NCBI RefSeq assembly: GCF_016808095.1
Contig: NC_068971.1
Span: 10,552,501 to 10,616,500 of the forward strand
DNA length: 64,000 nucleotides
Origin: Vigna angularis
Taxonomy: Eukaryota; Streptophyta; Magnoliopsida; Fabales; Fabaceae
Direction of reading: 5' to 3'
Under the pieces are notes generated by a model. The model was not told the DNA's origin and ran no database searches. It worked only from the letters and a program-made list of their open reading frames with translations. Positions 10,113 to 22,330 of the stretch are shown here, in pieces; the stretch's first letter is position 1; every line of letters starts with the position of its first letter. The position numbers and the translations under genes are program-made.

Positions 10113-11031
10113 GTGGTTTTGGTTTGTGCTTTGAATGCAGGAATGGCATCCTCTTCAGGAAAGAGATTGAAAACCATGGCAACTAAGAGGAAAGAAAAGG
10201 AACCAGAGCAACCCCACTCTAGTAGGTTCCTCTCTAGGAAACATGAGAAGCACTTTAGGGTGGTTCAGGACAGGAGACTTCTAATGGAGAGAAAGGTTGG
10301 AATGATACCTAACTTTGCTCCTCAATTTGGAGAGCAAGTGTTAGGGAATGATTGGGGAAAGCTAGCCACTTATCCAGCCATGTTCACATGTGTCAGATAT
10401 TACTCTCAGCAGGGCACTATTCATCTACTGTGCTATCAGAAACTTGAATGTCAATATTGGGCAGGTGATAGCTGATGAGATCAGTGTATGTGCCAACACC
10501 TCAAACAACAAAGCACCACTAGGACATCCTTCTTTGATCACTCACCTTTGCAAGCAAGCTGGGGTGGACACTTCTGTTCCACCATTGGAGAGGCCAAGAA
10601 AAGCTATAGATGAGGCCTATTACAGACAGTACTGTGGAAGTGAGGAGGCAGCTCAGCCAGTTCCACCACGCCAGGCTCGTAGAGGGCCAGCACAGAGCCG
10701 GACGTCTGCGGATACACATGAAGCAGAACCATTCCAAATGAGGGACATGTATATGTCTCTTATAGGTGCTCAGTTGCAGTCCATCCACAGAGGGCAGGTG
10801 GCCACGGCCGAGATGATAGTGGGGATGTATGATACCCCTCCAGCACACAGGTGGACTATGGATGAATTCCATAATGTGGTAGCCTGGCCAGAAGAACCAT
10901 TGCATGGAGGAGCTGAAGCAGCTGAAGCTTCAGCTAGAGATATGGAAGAAGATGAAGATGAGGAGGAGGATGCATTTGATGAAGATGAAAATGAGGAGGA
11001 AGAGGAAGATACAGAGGACAACTCAGACTGA
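10113..11031 (+). pseudogene. Second ORF of element B, frameshifted and probably internally deleted
   Basis: Frame one (10113-10475; likely start ATG 10143) encodes a basic N-terminus with RFLSRKHEKHFRVVQDRRLL and MIPNFAPQFGEQVL, which resembles the plant-retrotransposon family Pfam calls a putative plant transposon protein. The family resemblance continues in another frame from 10390 (SRALFIYCAIRNLNVNIGQV) to 11031. The change of frame near 10380-10400 removes the middle of the usual domain, so a deletion with frameshift is likely. The C-terminus from about 10940 is almost all Asp and Glu. Function is not established; in related elements this ORF lies apart from gag-pol. Confidence 0.6.
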
Positions 11032-12302
11032 TGAGGAGCTGAGATAGCATTTACTGATGAATGCTATCATATGATTATGCTTTTGCGGTTTAAGTTTTCT
11101 GAACTTATTTGTTTTCGGTTTTAGATTAGGGTTTGATGTACTCTCTTGAAAACCGGGTTTGTGTGATGGTTTGCTATTAACTGTGATTGTTTGATAAGTA
11201 ATGCTTGATGATGCTTATTGATTGATTGATGTTGAGATGATGTGCACATTAAAATGTTTATACAGGTGATTCACAAGCTTTGTGAACAAATGCAGGATAT
11301 CATTATTGTGATTGTGAAATTAAGCAGGATGTGTATGTCAAATGTGAATGAGCTTATATGTGAGGTCTTGAGCTCCAGATTTGTTATTGTTGAATGCTAT
11401 TACTTTGAAAGCATGAATGATTTTGCCCAGGTTTTCTATGATTGAATCAATTGCTTGTTTTGCATCATGTGATCAAGGCCATTTGTTGGAAACCTTTTTT
11501 ATTGGCCAAATACATAAAATTAACCCACTAAAAGAGAACACTTTGTGTTCTATCCTTTGAACCCTTAGCCTTGAACATACACTAAAAACCCTTGATTGAA
11601 AATCTGTACCTTGAGTTAAGTAGAAGATCTTGTGTGGTATTGTTAAATGTTCAAGTTTGGGGTTGTTGGGAAAACATGAAAAGCATTGAGCTAAGAGCTA
11701 AAAAGTAAGAATATACAAAGAAAAAGAAAAGAAAAGAAAAGGAAGTAAAGCTCAATGCAATTGCAATTGTAAAAGGCAAGTTGGGAATGAATAAGATGAT
11801 TGTGTTGTTATGATTCTCTTGACTCAAGGATTTTGTGATCCAGAAAAACCAATTTTCTTGTTAGCCCAGCCACATTATAAGCCAGTGAAAAGTCCTTTTG
11901 ATGATGCATGCTTGTGATTGTTTTGATTGTGGTAAAATGAAAGGCAAAGTTGATTCATGTGACATGGTGATAGTGGAGTGAATGAGCGAAACACTATACC
12001 TCTTATACACTTGTGTGTTGAGTGAAACACTTTACCTAGTGAGGAAATATTCCATAAGCACATGAACATCCATGCTTAATTGATTGATCATTTATGAAAA
12101 ATAGCATTTGTTGGAATTTAAATGACTTTGTGAACACTAAAGCATGTGCACATCTTGATTGAATCTTGGTCATAAATTTGAGTGAAGCTGTTACTTATCT
12201 TGAGAAAAGGATTTTGAATGAGTGAACCATCATATGAATTGGTTGGAGATGGAGTTACATTTTGTTTGCTTGAGGACAAGCAAAGTTCTAAGTTTGGGGT
12301 TG
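11032..12302 (+). other. 3' non-coding region and polypurine-like tract of element B
   Basis: There is no supported gene. It has an A-rich AAAGAAAAGAAAAG block (11716-11750), a GTTTGGGGTTGTTGGG block (11650-11670), and the terminal CTTGAGGACAAGCAAAG followed by AAGTTTGGGGTTG directly before the 3' LTR. The last element is the expected plus-strand priming site, though it is not a clean purine run. Confidence 0.65.
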
Positions 12303-13594
12303 TGATAACAGTTGAAAAACTGTTATTTTCATGCTTAAAATTGATACTAAAAGCAACCTTTAGACTTAGAAACTAGCTTGAAATCATGCCTTTTATCTTT
12401 ATTTTCAGAAATAAGAGAGCTGGACAGGTTTATGCTTGATTTGAGTGTTTTTGTGCAGGTTTTAAGGTGAATTTAGTGAAAAGAGTGAAGAAGGAGAGAA
12501 GTGACATTAGAAAAGACAAGAAAGAGTGCAAAAAGAGAAGTCGAAGGCACCGCTCAGCGGTAATTTACCGCTGAGCGGCACTCAAGGAGTCACGTTGGTA
12601 CCGCTGAGGGGCAAAATGGCCGCTGAGGGGAAGAAAGAAGACGTGCAACCACCGCTGAGCGGCACTTTTTGGGCTTGGGCTTTTGTAATCTTTTGTAACT
12701 CTAGATTAGTATATAAGGGCTTGCACGTCCTAGGGTTAAACATCTTTGGCAGAAACGAGGCAAACACTCTCTCTTCCACCCCTTTGAAGGAGGATCTTGG
12801 ATGCTCAGGCTACCTCTTCACCTTTTTAGGGTTTATTCTTTCATTATTGTTCATCTAGGTTCACCATGAATATGGTGAACTAAACCTTGTATGTTTGTTG
12901 GGGAATCAATGTAATCTCTTGAAGCTCTCATATATGGAATTTATGCTTGCATCTTAATCTAAGACTTATGCTTTCTTTCATCATTAGTTAGGGTTTTTCC
13001 TCTTTGCTTAATGCTTGCATTGTTTAACTCATTCTATTGCATGATTATTGGTTTTGTCGATACGGACACGTACGGGGAAGTCTAGATCCGGGGAATTTCT
13101 CCCAATATTATACTGACAATATTATATTGGTTGTCGTTAAGCTCCTGCACTCATGAACTAATCATTAGGAATGCTAGGAATTGTATGAACTATTTGATTA
13201 GGGAGAAGCCATCTAGAATGGTACTTTAGAGAGTGGCATTAACAATGATGATTTGAATGTTGAATTCCTAAAATGTATGAGAGTGGATGAGATGAAATTG
13301 ACCCCCAACAACATATTCATTCATATAATCCATTGAAAGTGTTTATCTTTTGTCTTTGCCATTGATCAATTCATGCATACATGTTTAGTTTTCGTCTTGC
13401 ATAATATAATCCAATTATTTCGTTTGTAAGTCTTAGCTAATCAACAAACCACACAACTAAACTAGGCCGTGAGTCCTTTGGGAAGAACGATACTTGGTCT
13501 TACCAAGTTTATTACTTGAACGATTCGGTCATACTTGCCGATTGTGAAACAAGTTTGTGACATCATATTTTGGTGCTTACAAATTTGTCCATCA
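12303..13594 (+). repeat. 3' LTR of element B (1292 bp)
   Basis: It matches 4896-6212 except for T in place of C at the base aligned to 5236, loss of one 17-bp palindromic unit, and loss of 8 bp in a TCATTCTT tandem. It ends GTCCATCA and is followed by ATACA. Confidence 0.95.
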
Positions 13595-13599
13595 ATACA

Positions 13600-14422
13600 C
13601 TAGCCATAAGTGAAAAACCATGATTACCTTAACCTTAGGGAATTTTGGAGCTTTGGAAGTGTTTTGGGAACAAGTGTGGTCTCCCTGGGGATTCTTATGA
13701 ATTGGCTAAATTGGTTCCTCTTCTTGTTTTGTGTTTGTAAATATGTAGTGTATTTTGTCTCTTACAGTTGAAGAAAAGAAAAGAGACACGATGAAAAAAA
13801 AAATGAAAAAAAAAATGAAAAAAAAATAATAAATTTGTGAATAATGGAGTCAAGAAGAGGATTGAATTAGAGGTTTGGGTGTGATTTGACTGTGTTTACA
13901 CTTGTTCCCCATTGCTCCTCTATTTCTTCTGGGTTGTAGCTACTTATCCATATTTTATCCTCCCCTATCCTTGGCCCCATTACAACCATGAAAGACCTTT
14001 TGATTTGTATATGCTTGAGTGCTGATAATAGAGGCTTGCCAAGTCTAATTGTGTTTGCCTTCTTGAGTGCATTGAGTGACATCAATTTACCTTAAACACT
14101 TGAGAGAAACACTGATTGTGTGCATCTGTGAGGTTCTGTTGCTTTTGATCCATCTCTTGAGCTGATTGATTATTTTGCCATACTGTGAATTGCTTGGATG
14201 ATTTCTGTCAGTATCTGCTTTATTTGATTATGTGTTGGATATTGTCTACATCTTTTCTCTGTCCAGATTTCTTGAGAACTGTGTAAATTTGGTTTGTTTC
14301 CTCGTGAGTCTTTATTTTTTGTGTGATATGTTTGTGTCGTACCCTTGAATGTCCTTTGATCTGTTCCCTGATTTGCGTCTTGATTTTGCCCAGGAGTGCA
14401 AAAGACTAAGTGTGGTCTATTT
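13600..14422 (+). other. Non-coding interior of element A (right of B)
   Basis: It continues element A after the ATACA duplication. It has a slippery ATGAAAAAAAAA repeat (13790-13830) and no supported gene. AAGACTAAGTGTGGTCTATTT directly precedes the LTR start TGATGAGTC and echoes the AAGTGTGGTCTATT block at 4342. It is the position of the plus-strand primer although purine-poor. Confidence 0.6.
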
Positions 14423-17105
14423 TGATGAGTCAATATTTTCTCAATTTCACTTAGCTTACTGTACCGAATTTTATCAGGGAATTATGCTAAAATGTCCGAT
14501 ATTTTCCCGTTTTTACTAATTGTGCTTAAATTGACCAATAATTCTTATTTTAACTAATTTGAATTATCTTGGCTTATTATTTTCATTATTGATTGTAAGG
14601 AAATTGTTGGATAATATTGTAGGACATTTGAAAAAGAAATGAAAAATTGGAATCAAGGAGGAGCCACCACATTTGGAAGGCTACGGTTTTCTTGGCAAAC
14701 ACCACATAGTAAAATTGAAATGAAATAATGGAGGTCACACTTGTTCAAAAGCACACGTCCAATTCATGCTTAAAGCTTATTCAATTTTGCAAGCATAATG
14801 GAGGGACCACATTGAAAGGAAACCCACGGTTTTCTTGAAGGAAGTTGGCTGCAAATTCTCTAAGCAATTCACGGTCATAGTCTACCACATTTGGTTGGAT
14901 TTAAAATATGTAATTGGAAGGAGATGGGCCATCATGGCTTTTGAATCACACATGAAAAAATTGAAGCATGCCACATGATGAAGCATTCACGGCAAAAACA
15001 CATACAAAATGGGAGGCTTATTTCTTTTAGTGGGAGACAACATAAAAGAGGTAGGGGCCACCACCATTTGTTGAAGGAAGACCACATCGAGCACATCACA
15101 CGGCCAAAACTACATTTCATGTTACATATATTTTATTGAATTGAAAGATGAAGCTTGATGGCCACTTCACGGTTTTTCACATTTGGAACAAGAGTTGGAC
15201 AACTTCCTCATGGCTTACGGGTCCATAGAAAATTCTTTCATTCATGAAGAAGTGGCCATATGAAGGAAGTAAACTCACGGCCAATTTGGCTACCATCATC
15301 ACATTCTTTCTTGGCTGCAACGTGAGGAAGCAACCATTAAATATGAAAGTGCAGCAACCACATTCAAGGAGTTGGAAGCTCACGGTTTCTCCTTGGAAGA
15401 ATGGTAGAAAGCTTACATGCTACATCCAAGGCAAACATAGTAAGCCACTCCAACACAAGAGCACATATCCAGGAGAAGTGGGAGGCACACATGGAGAGGA
15501 GAGCTTGACGGCAGCAGCAAACACAAGAAGCTTTGGTTTTGGTCCAAGAAGAATTTGGAAGTCCAGCTGCCACTTGGTCATTGGAAGGGGGATGCATGCT
15601 TGTTTCAGAAATATCTCTCAGTCCAGGGGATTCTAGGGAGGAGGAGAGAACGTTTTTTCTTGAAGCCATGCAGAGGAGAAGAAAAGGGAGTGGACGGCTT
15701 AGAGTCAAGGGGCTCTTCCCAGAACTTCTCTTTGAGGAGGCTCTTGGATTTTCTTTCACTTCCATGATTACACACAGAGAGAATACACAGAGGAGTACAC
15801 CCAGCATGGATTGAACAAGAGGAAAGCAAACTGGTGTTGCATACTGGAAGAAGAAGCACACGGTCAGGAGGAAGCCAGTCACCACTTGTTTGTTCCTTTA
15901 CGTTTGAATGTTTTTACTTCAAGAGAACTGTAAAATGTTTTTCATGATGAATGAATTGGTTGATGTTTATTCCTTTTGTTGAAATCCCACTGCTTCTTCA
16001 TTTAGTTTTCTGCACATTTAGACAATCTCCTTTAGCCTTTATTTTAGAAGTAGAGTAGCACGTTTAAGAGTTGATTTACCTTTTGTAGAAGTAGGATGCC
16101 ATCACTTAAAAGAAAAGAACCAAAATTGTTAAATTGGAGTAATAAGCTCTCGGTGTAGAGGAGAAGAGAACCATGAGCAACCTTGGAGGTATTGATTTAT
16201 TTCTGCTGAATGGAAGGGGCACCACACACGCTGGTTTTCTTTGTTGGAAAAAAAAAGCCTCCAGTAGAGTAGTTTAGTTCCAGTAGTTTAGGAGTAGATA
16301 GTAGAAAGCTTGGTAGGTGTAGATGGCCGTGAGGAGCTGCAGATGGAAGAAGTCCCATGAGTAAGAGTAGAGGCCGTGAGGAAAGTCCAGAGCTGGAACA
16401 ACAGTGAAGCATAACACAGTACGGAATGGAAGGTTACGGTTGAATGCTATGGTGTACACACTAGGTTCCAATTTTATTTTCTTGTTGTAATGAATTTTAC
16501 TTCAATTGAGCAGTCGATTTAATTTTATGTCACTAAAATTTCAATTCTGTTTTGCTGTTCTGTTTATTGATGCAATTTAAATTCCGCTGCAATTAAATTT
16601 TTATCGTTGTTTGTCTGCCGTTAAATTTTTACTGTTATTTTCACTGTGTTGTTTGTGATTTCATTTTTAATCATTCGTCGTAATTTTGTTCTAAATATTT
16701 TGCTGCTGTAATGTTGATTCTGTTTTCATGATTAAAATTTACTGTTTTCTGTTTTTACTTTACTGTTTTCTGTTTTTACTATTTACTGTATTTTCTATAT
16801 TTCTGTATTTTTGTTTTTACCGTTTCAGATCTGTTTTAGCTGTTTCATGTTGCTGTATTTTCGTTTTAATTGTACCAAGTTCGTTTTTACTGTTTTAATT
16901 TCGTTTTACTGTTTTGAATTTTATTTCAACGTTTTTTTTAATTAAATTGCAAACAAAACTTTCACAAACCCCCGCCACTATGTGTGTGATCTGAAACTGA
17001 ACCGCAAATTGGTCCCTGAGAGACGACCTAGGAGTCACTTCCTAGTAACTGTACTGCATTAATTTTATGCAATCACCTTTTGTGTACGGTGCGACCCGTT
17101 CAACA
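14423..17105 (+). repeat. 3' LTR of element A (2683 bp)
   Basis: It starts TGATGAGTC and ends GTTCAACA. From 14693 on it aligns gaplessly with 1-2413. The start is set by the TG terminus next to the AAGTGTGG block and cannot be checked against the left LTR, whose first 270 bases are outside the window. Confidence 0.85.
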
Positions 17106-18692
17106 GACATACTCACGCATCTTTTTCTCACTCTCTTGATTTTTTTCTCCCTCTTCCTTCTCCTCACATTTTCTCTCAATTTCTTTTTCAGCACTCTCTT
17201 CTACTATTTCATCAACTCTTTTCTTTTTCTCTCTCTCCATCTCACTCCTTTTTTCATTCTCTAACACTCTTCCACTCCTCAATTGAATTGCCTTGCATTG
17301 TTCCCTTGGGTTTGGTATTGTGTCACTAGGGAATGTGCCAGGAGATCTCTCTGAGAGTTGTCTTGAAAGCTGTCCAATCTGGTTCTCCAAATTTCTGATT
17401 GAAGCTTCCTGGTTCTTGAAGTTTGTTCTTGTCTCACTCATGAAATTTGAAGTCTGCTCCACAAAGGTAGAAGTTTGCATAGTTAACTTCTCTAGTGCAT
17501 TTTCCAACGTAGACATCTTGTTCCCTTGATTGCTGGGTTGAGCTTGATATTGATATGGAGGCCTTGGCGGGTTAGATTGGATTGGATTACTCCAAGGTCT
17601 CGTTTGTTGGGGTCTCCAATTTGCATTAAAGTTGTTAGAGAACTGGTTTTGTTGTTGTTCTAATGCATTCACGTGTGCTTCTTGGTGAGTTGCCTGACAT
17701 TCACCATTTTGATGCATTCCTCCGCAAAAATCACACCCTGGAGATCTAGTATTCACATTATTCGCTTGCATAATTCCCATCTTCTGAGTCAAATCTGTAA
17801 TCTGCTGTGTTAACAACTTGTTTTGGGCTAAGATAGCATCCAAGGTATTAACCTCCAACACACCAGCTTTTCTATTTTGACGGTCAAACTGCATATTCAC
17901 TGTGTTGTTTGCCATTAATTCTAAAGTCTCCAAAGCTTCCTCTGGTGTTTTCAAAATGAATGATCCTCCACTTGCTGCATCCAACATTTCCTTAAAAGTG
18001 GGTGAAAGACCATTATAGAAAGTCTGCACTTGCAACCATTCAGGTAAAGCATGATGTGGACACTTCCTCATTAGCTCCTTGTACCTTTCCCATGCCTCAT
18101 ATAAGGATTCATTGTCTTGCTGCATGAAGGGGGTGATCTCATTCCTTATTTTCGCTGATTTGGAAGGAGGGAAGTATTTGGTTACAAATTTTGTAGCCAT
18201 ATCCTCCCATGTAGAAATACTTCCTTGAGGTTGTGATTGAAGCCAACCTTTTGCCTTATCCCGTAGTAAGAAGGGAAACAACCTTAAACGAATTGTATCA
18301 TCTGAAACTCCATTAATTTTCAAGGTATCACATATTGCCAGAAAATTCTCCAAGTGAGAATTAGGATCTTTTGAATTTGCACCTCCAAATTGATTCTGTT
18401 GAATGACTTGCAACAATGCAGGCTTGATTTCGAAATTGTTAGCTTGAATAGGAGGTCTCACAATGCTCCCTTGATAACTATTAGGATTTGGCATTGAATA
18501 GTCACGAAGAGTCTTTCTAACAGGTTCTTGGTCTGCCATTGTTAATGCCTCCTTTTCTTGTTCAATTAATCTTTGTTCTTGTCTTCTTTCTCTCTTTCTT
18601 CTTCTTGCACTACTTCTATTTCTTCTAGCAGTGCGTTCAATTTCTGAATCGAAAAGCAATTCTTCTGGGCCAACAGTACCTCGCATAAACAA
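17106..18692 (-). pseudogene. gag: Gag gene of element C, truncated by insertion of element A
   Basis: About 528 sense codons without a stop up to the junction with the LTR of A. The N-terminus is Arg-rich (28-38: SARRRKRERR). The Retrotrans_gag domain spans about residues 85-245 (WLQSQPQGSISTWEDMATKF, ITPFMQQDNESLYEAWERYK). A knuckle CDFCGGMHQNGEC is at 320-332, the same C-x2-C-x4-H-x4-C form as in element B. An NQF/NPIQ/QYQAQ-rich linker follows, then a helical stretch and a strongly charged K/E tail. It is clearly related to, but distinct from, the gag of B. The domain itself is undamaged, so C was probably still coding-competent when A landed. Confidence 0.88.
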
Positions 18693-18835
18693 CTAAAACA
18701 AAAAACACACAATACTACAACAAAAATTAGGTGACAATAAAATTGAAAAAAAACTCAAAAATAAGAACAAAAATTCCCTAACATCTACAACTCAAATCTT
18801 AAGCCAATTAGATCACTAATATCAACAGTAATCAA

Positions 18836-18853
18836 TCCCCGACAACGGCGCCA
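18836..18853 (-). other. Primer-binding site of element C
   Basis: The minus strand reads TGGCGCCGTTGTCGGGGA, six bases inside the LTR end. It is the tRNA-Asp complement with one change (TTGTCG). Confidence 0.88.
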
Positions 18854-18859
18854 GAAACT

Positions 18860-20937
18860 TGATGTACGTTTGGCAAGTGTACCAATCGTAATTGTAGTAA
18901 CAAAATATCGTCCTCTGGGATTGAATGAGTTGAGTACCAGTTTACTAACTTACTTAATTTTGAGTGATGAAATTTATCCAGTGAATGATGAACATAAACA
19001 AGTGATGGAAATTCAAATGATATAAACAATGTTAGAGAATTGATTTCATACCTTTTCATATAATTTCCTCCCCTTTTCAATCGATGTGTAAATTATAATT
19101 ATCCACTTGAGTTTATTTAAAGCTTGTTTACCCCTAATCCCTTAGTAGGCAAACATATCCCTTGAATTTGAATCCCCAATCCCTTAGGCCAATTACAAAT
19201 CAACAAGATCATGAAGAACAATCGTATCTCAATTCAAACTAACTAGTCCTGCCCAATTTCCCAATTGTGACAGCATCTAATCTGTTCTATTTATAAACGC
19301 AAGCAATTTCCAATCTCCCAAGTGTGAAACTGCTCATAGAATAGACATTAAAACATAAATAGAACACTGGGATAATTAAAATGAACTTAACATCAATTGA
19401 AAAAGGTTCAGAAAATATAATCCAAAGCACTACATCAATCCACTAACAAAAGGAAATTTAGTTCTGCATAATGGAAAAGAAAAATCAAAAAGCAAAAAGT
19501 CCGCAAAAAGTTGCAGCCCAAAGCTCCAAGAAGAAGACGAAGAAGAAGAACTCGTTTGTTGTGCGTGAATACCCTTTTTGTCTCCCTCTTCCACGTGTTT
19601 TCATTCCTCCCCCATCATTTCCACAAATTCCTCCTTTTTAGGAGAGTGGTTTTCCTTTTCCCTAACTTCCTCCACTTTTCCTTTAATTTAATCTCTTTAA
19701 ATCAGTCATAAAAGAGATCAATAACTGCTCAATAACTGCTCCTGGAAACTTTCACAGCCCATGGAAAACTCCCCACTCTGCCTGTGTTCTTCTCTGCTTT
19801 AATTCTGTTTTCTTACGTGAATCCACAGATTACTCCACAGGTTGTGGGAACTTTCACAGCACAGTTGTTGAACTTTCTGTTTTGCAACTCCATTTAGAAG
19901 CAAAATCCACATGTAACTCCACGGGTTGTGAGACTGTTCACAGCTTGGTTGTTGAACTCTCTGGTTTCATCTTGGTATCTTGTACATCAATTCTTCCCAA
20001 ATTGTGATTTTGGCACTTAGAATCATCAATCTACAATAAAAACACAAAATGCCAATGTATGATCCGAAACAAAGATAATCCATGACTAAATCCTTCAATG
20101 AATGCAATTATGCATGCAAATGACCTAAACTAAGACATGAATGCAATTACATTTACTCACACATCAATAATCTCATACATTCATATCCTAATCAATTTTT
20201 CATACTTCATAGCATCCAACATAGAAATTTCATATATTTCACGCATCATAACATAGCACAATCGTTTTTCAAATCCAATCAAGTCAACGAACATTCATGC
20301 AACACATAATCATACAAATTAAATTAATAAGTTTCCCTTACCTCTAGTGTGAACGATCGTCCTAGAGGCAGAAATACAGTTCACCACTACCGGTTCTTCT
20401 GCTCTCAATGCTCGACAATTTTTCAACTAAACCAAGAAAATCAAAACACTCTCAGAACTACTCATTTGAAGAATGGCGATCAACACAGAAAACCAGAACT
20501 GGATTTGCATGCCTAGGAAAACGAACGATTGGGTGAAGAGAAGGACTTACCAGCTCAACTTCACAAACCAAACGGTTTAACTGGAACCTCTTGACGCCAG
20601 GAGTACTTCTACGGTGTCTGAATGATGATCTGAGAAGAGAAAGGGTGAATTTTCTTAGAGAGAAGATGAAGGAGATGTAGTGAGAAGGAGGAGAAAAAGA
20701 GATTTTTTCAGAATCTGGGAAGAAGGGTGCATGCAGAGAGCGAGACAAATTTTCAAAAATTCAGTTTTGCTTCCCTCATCAAAACGAGCGTCCGCTCATC
20801 TGCTGACACCTGCCTTCCACTATCTGATTTCCAGATTCTCGTTGCTTGACACCTGGCGTCCGTTCAAAGGGATTTTGGGTGCATTTTTAATGGTTCTGAC
20901 AAATAACCATAACAGTATAATTGGATAAAACTCATCA
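18860..20937 (-). repeat. 5' LTR of element C (2078 bp)
   Basis: On the minus strand it starts TGATGAGTTTTATCC and ends CCAAACGTACATCA, next to the PBS. The partner LTR is outside the window, so age cannot be estimated. No gene is supported inside it. Confidence 0.82.
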
Positions 20938-22330
20938 TAAATTTATTTTGAAAAAAACATAAAAAAAAATTCGTTTTCTGAAGAGAGGTAAACCTAATTC
21001 CAATGACAAAGTTTTAACCAAATCATCATCTGATTTGTTAAGCAGCAAGAATGAAAGTTTGTTTGAGTCAACTACACTTTCAATAGATTGTACTCTTTCA
21101 TCAAGTAATGATGTAACATTTGAAGATATTCGTAAGTAGGTTTGTTTCAAACATTTTTTTACATTGGTTGTTCTGTTTTCAGATCCAACTAAAAATGTCC
21201 CACTTTTTAGGTCACACTTGTCTTCATGGCGCTCTTTAGGATAATCACTTTGCTCAAACAGAAAATAGAACTGGGGCATTCATCAAAAGCCTAGGACTGA
21301 AGTTTTTAAGGAGCTTTAGCTGACAACTATTAGAATTGATGTTCATGATGATGAGTTGGACATGGAGAAAAATGTGGACTAATTGGGTGAATGTAGTTTT
21401 GATATCAGTTCATGTCCAGTGAATTTCGATGGTTCTCTTCATGATGCAAGAAGTACCGTCGAGCAAGACAATTATTTCAGTTTGATGAGTCTCATAGACT
21501 TGCCTTTTATGGTGTTTGGCCCACAAAAAGGTTGGATAGTGCTTCATGCATGGGTTTTTTATTTCGACTTTTAATAGGAAGTGACGAGGAGTTGGAAGAG
21601 CTGCAAGGAGCAAAAAGTCCATCGCTCTGATGGTAAAGGTGGTGCTAGTCTTATATCTGGTGTAGCTGCCATTTCTGACACAGACCTACTCACAATTGTA
21701 AGTTATGCGTTTGAGTTGGATAATTTTCTTGCATATATCAAGATGTATGTGTAGTTTGCTAGAGTCAATGTAATGAAATTGGTTGAGGGAACAATCAATC
21801 ATTATGTTGGTTGAGATGACACTTACTAGGTGAAAGGATTTGGGGAAGCTGCCGCTTTTGTTCTCTCCCAATTTCATTGTCGCTAATTTTGAGATAACAT
21901 ACAAGTTTTATCACTTTACAAAGATTTTGCTAACTATTCAGGTGACCACTATTCAAAGTTATTCTCAAGGTATGAGTAAAGTGCTAGTGTCTTTGTGCAA
22001 CATAAATTCCCTTATGTGCCGAAGTCCTTAGTGAAGAATAGAGTACGCGAAGTATCTACCTATGTTGATAACCGTTTGCAGGTTAGTTTGATGGAGATCT
22101 CATAATCTAGCAATTACAACTTATTATTACAGTGAAAGTTATTAAAATTAACGATTTTAAGTACAATTTGCTAGTACATTTTTATAGTACCTACCTTATG
22201 GATGCATATGAATCTAGTACCTTTAGTACCTATTAGAATAATTATCCTATTTTATCATCATTATATTGTATCAAGGGTTACCCTATTTATCATGATTATA
22301 TTGTGTAAAAGGTTATCATATTGTATCAGT
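20938..22330. other. Unrecognised decayed sequence
   Basis: Short plus-strand segments look like former exons broken by stops, for example 21383-21574 and a stretch near 22000-22080 that reads FVQHKFPYVPKSLVKNRVRE in one frame. I do not recognise the family. No intact gene is supported. Confidence 0.3.

Larger units (their letters stand above)
4896..13594 (+). mobile_element. Element B: complete non-autonomous Ty3/gypsy (Athila/Tat-like) element nested in A
   Basis: LTRs 4896-6212 and 12303-13594 both begin TGATAACAG and end GTCCATCA, and are flanked by the perfect 5-bp duplication ATACA (4891-4895 and 13595-13599). The 5' LTR is followed by a tRNA-Asp PBS, and the 3' LTR is preceded by AAGTTTGGGGTTG as polypurine-like tract. 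The LTRs differ by one substitution (C at 5236, T in the right copy), a 17-bp loss of one palindromic unit and an 8-bp loss in the right copy. The interior encodes gag plus an aspartic protease and a damaged second ORF, but no reverse transcriptase or integrase. B must therefore be mobilised in trans, and it is the youngest layer of the nest. Confidence 0.96.
1..17105 (+). mobile_element. Element A: non-autonomous Ty3/gypsy LTR retrotransposon, 5' end off window, split by element B
   Basis: The sequence 1-2413 recurs without any indel at 14693-17105, and a tRNA-Asp-type primer-binding site follows the left copy, so these are the two LTRs of one element. By comparison with the full right LTR (14423-17105) the left LTR starts about 270 bases before the window. 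The interior (2414-14422) is interrupted by element B; without B and its duplicated ATACA the element would be about 8.7 kb. Its only long reading frame is gag-like (2679-4202). No protease, reverse transcriptase, RNase H or integrase motif is visible, so it must rely on another element's enzymes. It lies inside the gag gene of element C, in opposite orientation. GACAT (17106-17110) should be its target duplication; the other copy is outside the window. Confidence 0.93.
17106..20937 (-). mobile_element. Element C: Ty3/gypsy 5' part (LTR, PBS, gag) interrupted by A
   Basis: Read on the minus strand: LTR 20937 to 18860, PBS 18853-18836, then a gag gene that runs to 17106 where element A begins. 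The rest of its gag-pol must lie to the left of the window. It is the oldest layer of the nest. Confidence 0.9.

Noticed and set aside
10770..11021. Minus-strand Ser-rich 83-aa frame
   Set aside because: Antisense of the Asp/Glu run of the second ORF of element B.
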